Source: Escallonia rubra
Taxonomy: Eukaryota > Streptophyta > Magnoliopsida > Escalloniales > Escalloniaceae
Direction of reading: 5' to 3'
Assembly (NCBI GenBank): GCA_033065855.1
Contig: JAVXUO010002923.1
Span: 314,001 to 378,000 of the forward strand
Length of the DNA stretch: 64,000 bases
Shown: in pieces, positions 48,971 through 59,294 of the stretch
How the letters are laid out: every line of letters starts with the position of its first letter
How positions within the stretch are numbered: the first letter of the stretch is position 1
Made by a program: the position numbers and the translations under genes
Notes under the pieces: generated by a model
Seen by the model: only the letters and a program-made list of their open reading frames with translations
Databases searched by the model: none
What the model was told of the DNA's origin: nothing

Positions 48971-49757
48971 ATTTCACGCTAAACTTTGTAAGAGTAACTA
49001 AATACACAAGTATAAGAGTAGTAATAAGAAATAACAATTAAAAGAATGAACGAGTAACAAATATTAATCACTGAGGGTAATTTCTGATCCAATGTGGAGA
49101 GAGTTAGTAATTAAAAAGCATTTAGTAATAGTAATTAATAAATAAAAATTCACTAATTACTAATTACTAATTACTAGACAAAAGAATTAGAGAGTAACAA
49201 ATTAATAAGAGTAGTAGTTAGTAATTAGAATTTAGTAAGACTAGTAATTAATAAACAAGAGTACTAATTAGTAAATACTAGTAGTAATTAGCAAGAGTAG
49301 TAATTGGAGAGGAAAATAGTAGCAAAGCTTGTAGAAATATAGAATGTTTAGGTAAGAGAGAGTAAGAAGATTGGTGTGAAAAATTAGAGAGAAATGGTGT
49401 GAATTTATAGATTATAGAAACTGCACAAAAGACCAAAATACCCCTAAAAACTATCCGTTTATAGTTGTTGGGGAGGGTAAGAGTGTAAAAACCTTTAAAG
49501 GAGTTGGAAAAATTAAGTTAGACTAAAATACCCCCCAAACTAGCCGTTATATTGCTGTTGGGGGGGTAAAAGTGGAATTTTGGGGGAATATTTCCGTTGG
49601 AGGAAAAGGGATGGGAGAAAGGGGGGAAAAACAAAAAAATTCAAACCAGGTGGGGCCAGAACCGGGCCCCGAACCGAGCCGCAGACCCGGGCCAGTTTTC
49701 GGGCCGTGCCAAAACCAGGCTCTTTCGGGCCGGGCCGGGCCCGGGCTTTTTTCCAGA

Positions 49758-49872
49758 TTTTCTTGGCCTGGTCCAAGCCCTGGCCCCAAGCCCAACTGTT
49801 TAGGGCCATCACTGTTCACCGAGAGGGCCGGGCCAGCCCGGGCTAGAAATGGGCCGGGTCGGGCCAGCCCTC
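49758..49872. other. Centre of the palindrome
   Basis: This GC-rich 115-bp spacer is not shared between arms. It contains another hAT-end-like stretch (GAGAGGGCCGGGCCAGCCCG, then GGGCCGGGTCGGGCCAGCCC). The inversion join may have formed between such GC-rich ends. Confidence 0.6.
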
Positions 49873-50655
49873 TAAAGAGTTGTCAAAAGAGCCCCGGCCC
49901 CGGCACGGCCCGAAAAAGCCCGGTTTTGGCCCGGCCCGAAAACTGGCCCGGGTCTGCGGCCCGGTTCGGGGCCCGGTTCTGGCCCTACCTGGTTTGAATT
50001 TTTTGTTGGGGCCCTTTCTCCCACGGCTTTTCCTCTAACGGAAATATTCTCCCAAAATTCCACTTTTACCCCCCCAACAGCAATATAACGGCTAGTTTGG
50101 GAGGTATTTTAGTCTAACTTAATTTTTCCAACTCCTTTAAAGGTTTTTATACTCTTACCCTCCCCAACAACTATAAACGGATAGTTTTTAGGGGTTTTTT
50201 GTCTTTTGTGAAGTTACTAAAATCTATAAATTCACACAATTGCTCTCTAATTTTTCTCACCAATCTTCTTACTCTCTCTTACCTAAACATTCTATATTTC
50301 TACAAGCTTTGCTACTATTTTCCTCTCCAATTACTACTCTTGCTAATTACTACTAGTATTTACTAATTAGTACTCTTGTTTATTAATTACTAGTCTTACT
50401 AAATTCTAATTACTAACTACTACTCTTATTAATTTGTTACTCTCTAATTCTTTTGTCTAGTAATTAGTAATTAGTGAATTTTTATTTATTAATTACTATT
50501 ACTAAATGCTTTTTAATTACTAACTCTCTCCACATTGGATCAGAATTACCCTCAGTGATTAATATTTGTTACTCGTTCATTCTTTTAATTGTTATTTCTT
50601 ATTACTACTCTTATACTTGTGTATTTAGTTACTCTTACAAAGTTTAGCGTGAAAT

Positions 50656-53010
50656 ATGGCTGGATTATTGAAGAAACTGAAGCGTGGATCGTCATCACGA
50701 AAAACATCATCATCATCGCAAGCACCACCACCAACACAACCATTCGTTCCTGAACGAATGAGTACAGGCTGTATGATAGATACCCAAGCCAATTGGGAGT
50801 TCAATCAAAACATTCCAGATTTTGAATACACCCCTGATTTCACCCCCGCATTATAGTCAAGGACGCAGCTCGGTTGGCGAAGCTACTACTCCGTGGCATA
50901 ATCTCAACCCTATGCCTGGTCATGATGAAGAAGGGCCGAGCAATGCCTTCGGTAACGTGCCAGAAGTCCAAAAGGGGAAAACAAGGACAGCCGAGTGTTG
51001 GAATCATTTCGATGTAGTTACGGTGGACGGCATCCGAAAAGCTCGATGTAAGTACTGCGCTAAATTATTTTCGTCTGGTAGTGGTAATGGACATCTTAAC
51101 AGGCATTACCCTCAGTGTGCACCTCGACAAGGCCACGTCGAACCTACCCAAACGCAGTTATCTTTTGACGGTAAGTTATTTGTTTATAATCAGTGAGAGC
51201 AAAGAGACGGTCTCGCTGAATTTGTTATTCATGATGAACAAGCCTTTTCTTTTGCCGATAATCCTAAGCACTCTAGATATATGAACACATACGTTCAACC
51301 TTTGTACAAAAAGGTTCATAGAAACACAACTAGATCCGATGCACTCCGACAGTACAATGCTGCCAAAGCACGCCTTATCGATTATTTCGATAAATTTGAC
51401 GGTAAAGTTAGTCTTACTTCTGATATTTGGCAATCTCCATTTACTTTTGTTAGTTATTCTTGTGTGACCGCTCATTGGATTGATGCAGATTGGGTTATGC
51501 ACAAGAGAATCATCGCTTTCGAGCTCTTTCCTTTTCCGCACGATGGAATGAACATTGCTACTCTTATATTAAAAGCATGTACCACATTTAAAATAAAGGA
51601 TAAGATTATGAGTGTTAGTTTTGATAATGCTTCTAATAATAAAGCTGTTGTTGCAGCTTTAAAGAAGCTGCTGTTGCAGCTTTAAAGAAGCTGCTGTTGC
51701 AGCTTTAAAGAAGCTGCTGTTGCAGCTTTAAAGAAGCTGCTGTTGCAGCTTTAAAGGACACGCTTCAACCTGTACTTAATGGTGAATTATTTCATGTTCG
51801 TTGTGTTTGTCACATTATTAATTTAATTGTTCAAGATGGTTTAGCTGCTGCAGGAGATATTCTTGTCAAAATGAGGGGTATGACAGCGTATGTTAATAGC
51901 TCGAGTTCGAGAACACAACAATTTAAAACGTTGTGTGTTGAATATAATATGCCTCGCAGGAGAGCAGTTACAGATGTGGTCCATAGGTGGAACTCTACAT
52001 ACCACATGCTTTTACACATTCTGGCATACCGAGAAGTCTATACGCATTTTCTACTAACCCAGTTCCCAGCCGGCTTGCCAACTCAAGAGGAATGGCAGAT
52101 GGCCACATACCTAGCTGAATTTTTAAAGGTATTCTACACGTCTACCAATTTATTGTCTGGTACGTACTATCCCACCTCTCCTCTCGCTGTAATAGAAATT
52201 CTCAAGATGGCTACAATGTTAACAAAATGGAGATATATAGGACCTTTAGGGAAATAGTAAAAGTGATGGATGAAAAGTTTAATAAATATTGGAGTAAACT
52301 GCCTGTTATTTTTGCTGTGGCTACTTGTTTAGATCCTAGGTTAAAGTTGCATGGCGTGAACGCCTCGATACAAGAGATATCGAAATTAATGTGCTACACA
52401 GCAGAGGAGACAACCGCACTCACAGCAAAAGTGAGCAAGAGGTTTGAGGACTTGTTCAACCTCTATCGTAATTCTGCTGACGTGCGCGGGCGAGCTACAT
52501 CATCCACTGTTGAGAGGTATTATGCGCCATACCTTAAGGGCTTTGAACATCTAGTAGCAAGACAACTAACTACCAGGTGAAGGTACTTCTAATTCGGCAG
52601 GTTCGTATACTTTTTCCTCTTTTAATGAGATTGGTGTATATGCAAATACTGATCATTATTCTGATTTATCAATGCAAGAACAGGTTAATTTTAATTTGTT
52701 AAATTTTTGGAAACAAAATCAAAACATGTATAAAACTTTATCCCAAATTGCACGGGATGTACTGCCAGTGCAAGCCTCCACGGTTGCTTCAGAGTCGGCA
52801 TTTTCAGCCAGCGGGAGGGTTTTGGATGACAGGAGGAGTCGTCTTAATCCCGAGTCGCTCGAGCTATGTGTATGTTGGAAGGATTATCTTGATGCGAAAT
52901 ACCGCGAGCAGGATAAACCGATTGAGGATAGGAAGAGCAGTGACTCGGATATTGAAGTATTTCAGGATGATTATGTAATTTCTTTTTATTTTCCTTCTCT
53001 TAAGTTTTAA
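50656..53010 (+). pseudogene. hAT transposase, right arm (broken)
   Basis: The start is MAGLLKKLKRGSSSRKTSSS. The BED zinc finger is AECWNHFDVVTVDGIRKARC, KYCAKLFSSGSGNGHLNRHY, PQC. The core is NTYVQPLYKKV and following, with the dimerisation part SLELCVCWKDYLDAK near the end. Breaks: a frameshift near 50830-50870, a TGA near 51193 where the left arm has CGA (a C-to-T change at CpG), the 23-bp repeat expansion, and at least one stop after 52250. It is therefore inactive. Confidence 0.85.
51653..51756 (+). repeat. 23-bp tandem repeat inside the hAT transposase
   Basis: Starts at 51653, 51676, 51699, 51722 and 51745 give four full 23-bp units (GCAGCTTTAAAGAAGCTGCT plus GTT) and a partial one. 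As 23 is not a multiple of three, each unit shifts the frame. The left arm has a different duplication at the same place. Confidence 0.9.
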
Positions 53011-53677
53011 GAATAAATTTTTTCAAAAAATATACTTTTTTTCCATATATATAAAATAAATTTTTACAAGCAAGATATATATTTTTTCGTATATATAAAA
53101 AAATAGGTAACTTCGCCTGTTTGTTTACAAGTAGTCGGTACCAAGCCCGGGTAAAAGGAGGAGGGCCGATGACCACATTTATTTTTCTATACTTATTACT
53201 GAAGATAGTCTCGGGGATTAGCAGGTATAACTCCCAGGTTTTCGGCTGAATAGTTTGAAGTAAAATATGAAGTAGTAGAAACAGTCTCTCTTAAATAGTA
53301 ATAATTGTTATGTGTTCAGATTTTATTAATAAAGATCACCAAGAAGAGTAAGAAAAGATTTAACATATAGCAAAAAATAAAATGAGAGACAAATACATAT
53401 ATCTATACATACATACATATATATGAATATTACATATAATGAAATAAAAGGATAAAAATTAGATTTGTCAAATTTTGAAAATTGGACAAGCCTAAAGATG
53501 AAAGTCAAAATTGAAGAACAAGAAAAATTAAAGAAATAAAAAAAAGTGCCCGGGCCGGGCTTGAAATTGGGCCTGGGCCTAGCATTTCTCCTCAGCCGGC
53601 CCGGCCCGGCCCGGCCTCGCTTCAAGCCCGATGGGCCCGGGCCCGGAGGCCCAAGCCCGGCCCGTTTGACATCTCTA

Positions 53678-54294
53678 TCAAGATCCTCCAAGAACACCAT
53701 ATACTTCGGATGCACCGTGTTTTTCGAATGCGTCGGAAGTAATATGGCTCCAATAATATATAGAAGGAATGCCTTCGTATACGTCACGAAATCATGAGGA
53801 GTGTATTCATCCGGTAGCACGCCGTACTGCTCTCTCAGCCATTTTAGTTTTATGCCATTAGACGTAAGAGCTTCCCTCGGGATTCCCGGGAAATACTGCC
53901 TAGCCATCTTCGCTATGGATGCAGACGTTTTGCTCGAAATAATGGGTTTGGCGTGACATGGGATTCCAAGTATAAATCCGACGTCCTCTAATGTAATAGT
54001 CATTTCACCAAACCGGAAGTGAAATGAGTTCGTCTCGCCCCTCCATCGTTCAACTAGAGCGGATATGAGGCAATCGTCATGCCGAGACCAAATCCCGCAA
54101 TCGGTGAAAATGGCCAAATTTTGACGGTGTAATAGTTGTATTTGTTCCTCGTTAAGTACCCACTCTTCGAGGTGAGTTGTGCTTTGAATTGTTTCCAAAA
54201 CACTCATATCGACACCGTCAAATACGTACCTCGGGACGTGGTCATCGTCATCATATAGGATTGATGTATCATGAGGTCCGGAGTTGAAATCCAT
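53678..54294 (-). pseudogene. Plant mobile domain (PMD) gene, right arm, cut by hAT
   Basis: Reverse copy of 45417-46033. The frame is open from ATG 54294 (MDFNSGPHDTSILYDDDD) to the hAT border and on into hAT sequence, where it has no meaning. The C-terminal part of the PMD is not in the window, so both copies are truncated. The acceptor AG before the ATG is kept. Confidence 0.8.
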
Positions 54295-57082
54295 ATCTCT
54301 AAGAACAAACGCGTTAGCAATAATCATTATCTCATTATAACTGGATCTTAAACCTAGCTTACAAACGCATTAGCAATAGTCATTATCTCATTATTTCAAT
54401 GTATTAAAACAATTCCTCACTTCCTGCCACCCCGAACGCTTAATTACTCTACTTCCCTAAAATTTAGAGCCAACGTGGCAATTTACCAATATACCCCCGA
54501 TGGCTGCTACACCACCAACATCACAAAATCGCTTTAAAAAACCACTTTTTAAATGTATTACGCCAATTATATACCAAATATTTCCTCAGGGTATTTTAAG
54601 GGGGGAAGTTACCAAAACATCCCCAACTTATGCAAAATACCCCCTGACAGCCATTGCCCCAACAAACATCTCAGAACAACTGGAAAAAAATAACTTTCCG
54701 GGTGTCTTACACCCCTTCTCGAACTAAAAGGAAGTCGGAAAATTTTACAATGTTAAATTACCAAAATACCCCCGCTGAGCGACAAAATGCCCGCGGGGCA
54801 TCATTATCACCCTAACGCCCCGCAATCAGCTTCAAAACAAAATTTCAGGTGTTTTACTTACCGAGAAGTTCTTTGGAAAACTTTACCGGGAAAATGACCA
54901 AAACACCTATCTCGGGGTGGCAAATAACCAAAATGCGCCCCTGGCTTCAGAAAATCTCAAAAGTGCTTTAAAATGCTATTTTAAGCTTCCTGAATTCATT
55001 CTTGATCTAAAAAAATATTTTTCGAGATTTTTCGCCCAAAAATCACGAACCGGTGTCCGGATCGAGCACTTAAAAGCCCGTTCGGCCAAAAACATAGCTA
55101 ACGACATCGGAATGGCACAAATTCTGGGAAAACGGAACTTCCCAACATCCTAGGGTTCTCATAAAAGTTTCGTGCGAAATCGCGCTAGTTTGATATTTTA
55201 AATTACACTGCAAAGTTACAAGGGTCTATTTTTTGTACTTTGGCAAAATCTAGCTCTAGCTATTTTTTATAAATTCATAAAAAATTATCTAATTAAGTTT
55301 TTCACCTTTAACGACAATTATGTTTCGTATTCACATTAAACACACATAACCCAAAATCTAGTTCAATCCATAATATTACACTCTAAAAAGCACGAATTTG
55401 AGATTATGGTAAGAACAATGTAAGCATTACACAATTTAAACAATCTACTGGTAAGAACAATTATGGTAAGAACAATTTGAAATTAACAATGAATTATAAA
55501 AAAATTTGAAATACTTACTTGCTTTAAACTTGATATATTTTAATCTTCTAGCGGTTATCTACCGATTTTTGACCGTAGAATATTTTTGTTTATGTTATCG
55601 TGAAGATTATGCAGATAATCTTTGGAGTACGGAGAAGATGGAAGAAAGAGTTGAGAAAGATGGAAAAAAGAGTTGAGAAAGATGATGTAGAGTGAAAGAG
55701 AGGGTTCTGTCCAGAAAGAATTGGGAAGAACGGATTATAAAGAGAGAAAAGCGAGGGAAAGAGAAGAAACAGACTCACGGGTCTTCTTTCTCTCTCTGTT
55801 GGGCAAGCAAGCAGGAGAATCCAAATGTGTGCTGGGGGGCCAACTTTTGCGGGGAGAAGCCAAGTATCGTTGGAAGGGGGACTGTTGCTGGGAGGGGGGC
55901 AAAGTGTTGTTGGGGTGTGGGCCAAAAAAATTGGAAGGCTGTGAAGAAACTCTGCAACCACCCACGCACAAGGAGAAAAGGACAAAAGAAGGACACGAAA
56001 AGAAATAAAAAAGGGACACGCAGGGGGGGCAGGAAGAAAAAGAGGAAGGACAGAGAACCGCAACAGACTCACGGGTCACAAGAAACAAAAAAGAAGGACA
56101 AAAAAGGAAAAGAAAATGGGGAAAGTACAGGGAAAAGAAAATAAAAAAGGAAGAAAAAGGGGAAAGGACAAAACAAAAAAAAGGACAAAAAAGGAAAAGA
56201 AAATGGGGAAAGGACAAGGAAAAGAAAATAAAAAAGGAAGGAAAAAAAGGACAAAAAGGACACAGAACCGCAACACGGTTCGGGGGTGGGTTGGGCAGTA
56301 ATAATGTGACCCTGGTGTGTTCAACTTAATTATTAAAGAGTATTAATTAATTATTGAAGAAGATTAATTTGCGTCTTTAGCTCCAATGTATAGCTAGATA
56401 TCTTGTGACCATTATGTCTAGATTTCCTTACTTCACGTCGGTATTGTCTTGTTCATTACTTTCACCTTGCCATGAAGCTGATGTTGCTCATTTTCTTTGG
56501 TATGTTAAAATACCATAAATTTTTAGGCATAATTAAAAGAAATATCATTTTAGTCACTTTAATGCTAAACTTACACAAATAAACACACACACACAAAAGC
56601 AAAGTTAAACTCCAATTAAATAAAGACATAAAGACATAAAGTCAACGTATTTAACCACACAGTTTACACTTTATAAGGCGACAGAGCACACTACCTCGGG
56701 GCTATGGCTGTAAGACCGCATTCTCCGCTTCTGCCCTCACCCATTTTATCATCTCCCTCCTCCGGCCGGTCCACGTCCAGCGTAAGTACAATTTTTTGTT
56801 TTAGTTTAAAATGATGGGATTAGGAACTTATAATTTCAAATTTTAGGAATTAAAAATTTGGGGATTTTGATTTTTAGATCGATAATTTGGCAATTGGGAA
56901 AGTAACGATGGGCGTGGGGGGAAAGGACATGCAGGGGGACCGCAGGTGGGCCACGTGGCAGGCAGGGAAGGGGGACTGGGGGACCGCATGCCATGTGGCA
57001 GGCAGGAAGGGGGACCGCATGCCAGGTAAAGCGGTGTAAAAAAAAATCAATGATACAAACCGGTAGACCCTAATTGGCCCCC

Positions 57083-57214
57083 ATATATATATATGTCCCG
57101 AGATAGTGTAAAACTCCCTCACCACTGGCCACAAAGAGTAGCGGTCATTGTTGGCCAAATACTCTTTGTAGCGGTTAGACGGGGATCAAATACTCACGTT
57201 CTCTCTCCTTTTAA

Positions 57215-57245
<31 letters not shown>

Positions 57246-57440
57246 TTCCCCACTTTCTACATCATCTTCATCCTTCCAATTCATTCCTCCATAATCTCCA
57301 TCATTTTTACCATAACACAAACTCAATTCCTACGCTAGAAGATTCGTTGAGTAAATTTTTTATTAAATCAACTTTGAAGCAAGTAAGTATTTCGAATTTT
57401 GATTTCATGAATTGTAACTTCTATAAATCCATGTTGATTT
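57083..57440 (+). other. Diverged relative of the PMD leader region, outside the palindrome
   Basis: CGCTAGAAGATT and AAGCAAGTAAGTATTTCG recur here (57331-57398), as at 44230-44300 inside the left arm. A (CT)n tract lies at 57209-57241. The direction is plus. This looks like the 5' UTR and first donor site of another member of the same gene or element family, without its coding part. Confidence 0.45.
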
Positions 57441-57461
57441 CATGAATTAACTTGAGGTGCA

Positions 57462-57514
57462 TAATAGAGAGAGAGAGAGAGAGAGAGAGAGAAAGTGTGT
57501 GTGTGTGTGTGTGT
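57462..57514. repeat. (GA)n and (GT)n microsatellite
   Basis: A GA run (about 57465-57491) is followed by a GT run (about 57496-57515). The long plus- and minus-strand frames nearby are artefacts. Confidence 0.9.
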
Positions 57515-57577
57515 GTTTTGCTAAAAGGTGATGAGGGTGAGAATAAGAGTGAGAGTGTTGAGAGGGAGGGGTGAGAG

Positions 57578-58030
57578 AGAGAAGGAGCTTAGGTGAGAGA
57601 GAGAGAGCCTGAGAATGGGGGGAAGACATAGAGTTGGGAATGGGGGTAAGAGCAACTGCATGGGGTAGCAGGTGGAGAAGGTTCATGGAGTTTTTCAGAG
57701 AGGGAGACTGACACAAATGCATTAGCCCTTCCAACTCTACAAAAAAATGTTTTTTCTTTTGACATAATTTTATAAAAAAAGTTTAGCTTTTTATTATTCT
57801 TGAGGGAGAGAAGGAGCTTAGGTGAGAGAGAGAGCCTGAGAATTAGACTAAGACAAATAGTTGGGAATGGGGGGAAGAGCAACTACATGGGGTAGCAGAT
57901 GGAGATGGTTCATGGAGTTTTCGAGAGAGGGAGACTAACACAAATGCATTGGCCCTTCCAACTCTACAAAAAATGTTTTTTCTTTAGACATAATTTTATA
58001 AAAAAGTTTAGCTTTTTATTCTTAAGGGAG
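57578..58030. repeat. Tandem duplication, two units of about 225 bp
   Basis: Both units run from GAGAGAAGGAGCTTAGGTGA through ACAAATGCATT-GCCCTTCC to AAAAGTTTAGCTTTTTATT. They have several mismatches and indels. Confidence 0.85.
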
Positions 58031-58448
58031 CTTAGCCGAAGCCCGGCCCTCTTTGCTGAAAGGCTAGTTGGGCCCAAGCTCGGCTGGCCTATCTATACTT
58101 AAGCTTATAACTTGACCTAGCTACCCACATGGCCTGACCTACCACTCGTTATTCTGCCATCCCAAAGCCACCTACATGGTCTGTGATTAAGCATATGCTT
58201 ACAACTTTATTAAACTTTATGTACCCATTTTCTCAATCTTTTTACAGTACGTGCTTTGCGGAGCAATCAAATAATAATTTCACTTTTAATTAAATTCAAT
58301 TCGGCAAAAAAAGCATAATAAACAAGTAAATAAATTTGTTTATCGCGAAAAAAAGTTGATTTAGTACGTTGCATATAACAAGCAGATGAGGTGCCGCATA
58401 GAGCTTAGCGACCTGTGTATTCTATTAGCTTTGTAGCATAATGACCCA

Positions 58449-58990
58449 TTCACCTGTGACAAGCTGTTTGAAGCACCTAGTTCACAATCCTAACAAGTAA
58501 CCACCTAGCTAGTAAGTAGGAACTGCTAACTTCGCGCCTTCTTCATTGATCCTTACAGATATCCTTACAGTATCTAAGGATCAATGGCTTGGGTGTTTTG
58601 CACAGAAGGCAGACGATTCATCCTAAATGTCTATCTGGATGTGAATAAATGCAACGGTAGCTCTTACCTGTTGCAGCTTACTCGGTCTCACCTTAGGACT
58701 AAACAGTATTCTTTTGCATTAACCTATGACAAGTTGTTTGAAGCTCCTTGTTCACAATCCCAACAAGTAACCACCTAGCTAGTAAAGTATTCTACCTTTG
58801 CTCCTTCTTCTTCCAAAAGTACCACAGATTGATTAAACACTTCCCTTGCAGTATCTGTAAGGATCAATGACTTGGGTATTTTGCACAGAAGGCAAACAAT
58901 TCATCCTAAATGTCCATTTGGATGCAACCAAAAGCAACAGTATCTCATACCTGTTGCAGCTACCCGGTCTCACCTTAGGACTAAAATACG
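58449..58990 (+). repeat. Tandem duplication, two units of about 270 bp, unknown coding-like content
   Basis: Both units contain AAGTAACCACCTAGCTAGTA and a short ORF: MAWVFCTEGRRFILNVYLDV (58584) and MTWVFCTEGKQFILNVHLDA (58867), then YLLQL. In each unit a CTTACAG or CTTGCAG precedes the ORF, which could be a splice acceptor. Differences in the ORF are mostly single residues. I do not recognise the protein. The second ORF runs to 59160 (97 codons). Confidence 0.6.
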
Positions 58991-59000
58991 TTTATATGAA

Positions 59001-59294
59001 TGTTCCTACTTCAGAGCTCCAAAAAAATGATAGCTTATATCTCTCCCTCGTTGTAACACGCTCGAGAGACCTCAAGTCAAACATATATCCTATGAATCTA
59101 AACTTAGCCACCAATGGTAATGAGGCTTTTTCTTGCTTTTTATTTATATTTAATTCCTAATTGAGACCAAAAACATGAAAATCCTGAAATCATTCTTGCA
59201 CGAATTTTAGGCGAAGACCACAATAATATTCAAACATTACTCGCATTACCTGGAACCGGTAAATCGCCACCAAATTCCAGCACTAAATATGAAT
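59001..59294. other. Downstream flank of the MGCF-family gene
   Basis: This is likely its 3' UTR. TTTATT at 59139-59144 is AATAAA on the minus strand, about 150 bp after the stop codon. Nothing else is seen. Confidence 0.4.
59139..59144 (-). terminator. Possible poly(A) signal of the MGCF-family gene
   Basis: AATAAA on the minus strand, about 150 bp after the stop. Confidence 0.3.

Larger units (their letters stand above)
42688..49757 (+). repeat. Left arm of a 14.4-kb palindrome (PMD gene plus hAT element)
   Basis: The arm starts GGGGACGATCAGGGTCTACC. Its reverse complement is 49873-57082, with the same order throughout: C-rich leader region, long 5' UTR intron, PMD gene, hAT element. In the transposase part I compared, only one clear amino-acid difference appears in about 120 residues; the non-coding outer parts differ more, with indels. 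A possible 9-bp target duplication, ATATATATA, flanks the whole palindrome (42679-42687 and 57083-57091), though both flanks are AT repeats. The region 42688-45416 holds no gene. Confidence 0.9.
46034..49757 (-). mobile_element. hAT element, left arm
   Basis: The outer end reads TAGAGATGTCGAACGGGCTG, the GC-rich end common in plant hAT elements, next to GATCTTGA of the PMD gene. The inner end is near 49757 (GGGCCGGGCCCGGGC). It contains one transposase gene. The 8-bp target duplication cannot be seen because the inner flank is the palindrome centre. Confidence 0.8.
49873..53677 (+). mobile_element. hAT element, right arm
   Basis: The inner end is TAAAGAGTTGTCAAAAGAGC and the outer end reads GCCCGTTTGACATCTCTA at 53677, giving imperfect terminal inverted repeats. 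It is followed by TCAAGATC of the PMD gene. It carries one transposase gene. Confidence 0.8.
49873..57082 (-). repeat. Right arm of the 14.4-kb palindrome
   Basis: This is the reverse complement of 42688-49757, ending ...GGTAGACCCTAATTGGCCCCC at 57082. Differences from the left arm include a 23-bp tandem expansion in the transposase and pure length changes in the C-rich region (43600-43900 against 55950-56260). Positions 54295-57082 hold no gene other than the PMD leader. Confidence 0.9.

Noticed and set aside
57447-57882. Ser/Leu/His-rich minus-strand frames
   Set aside because: They lie over GA/GT microsatellites and a tandem duplication.
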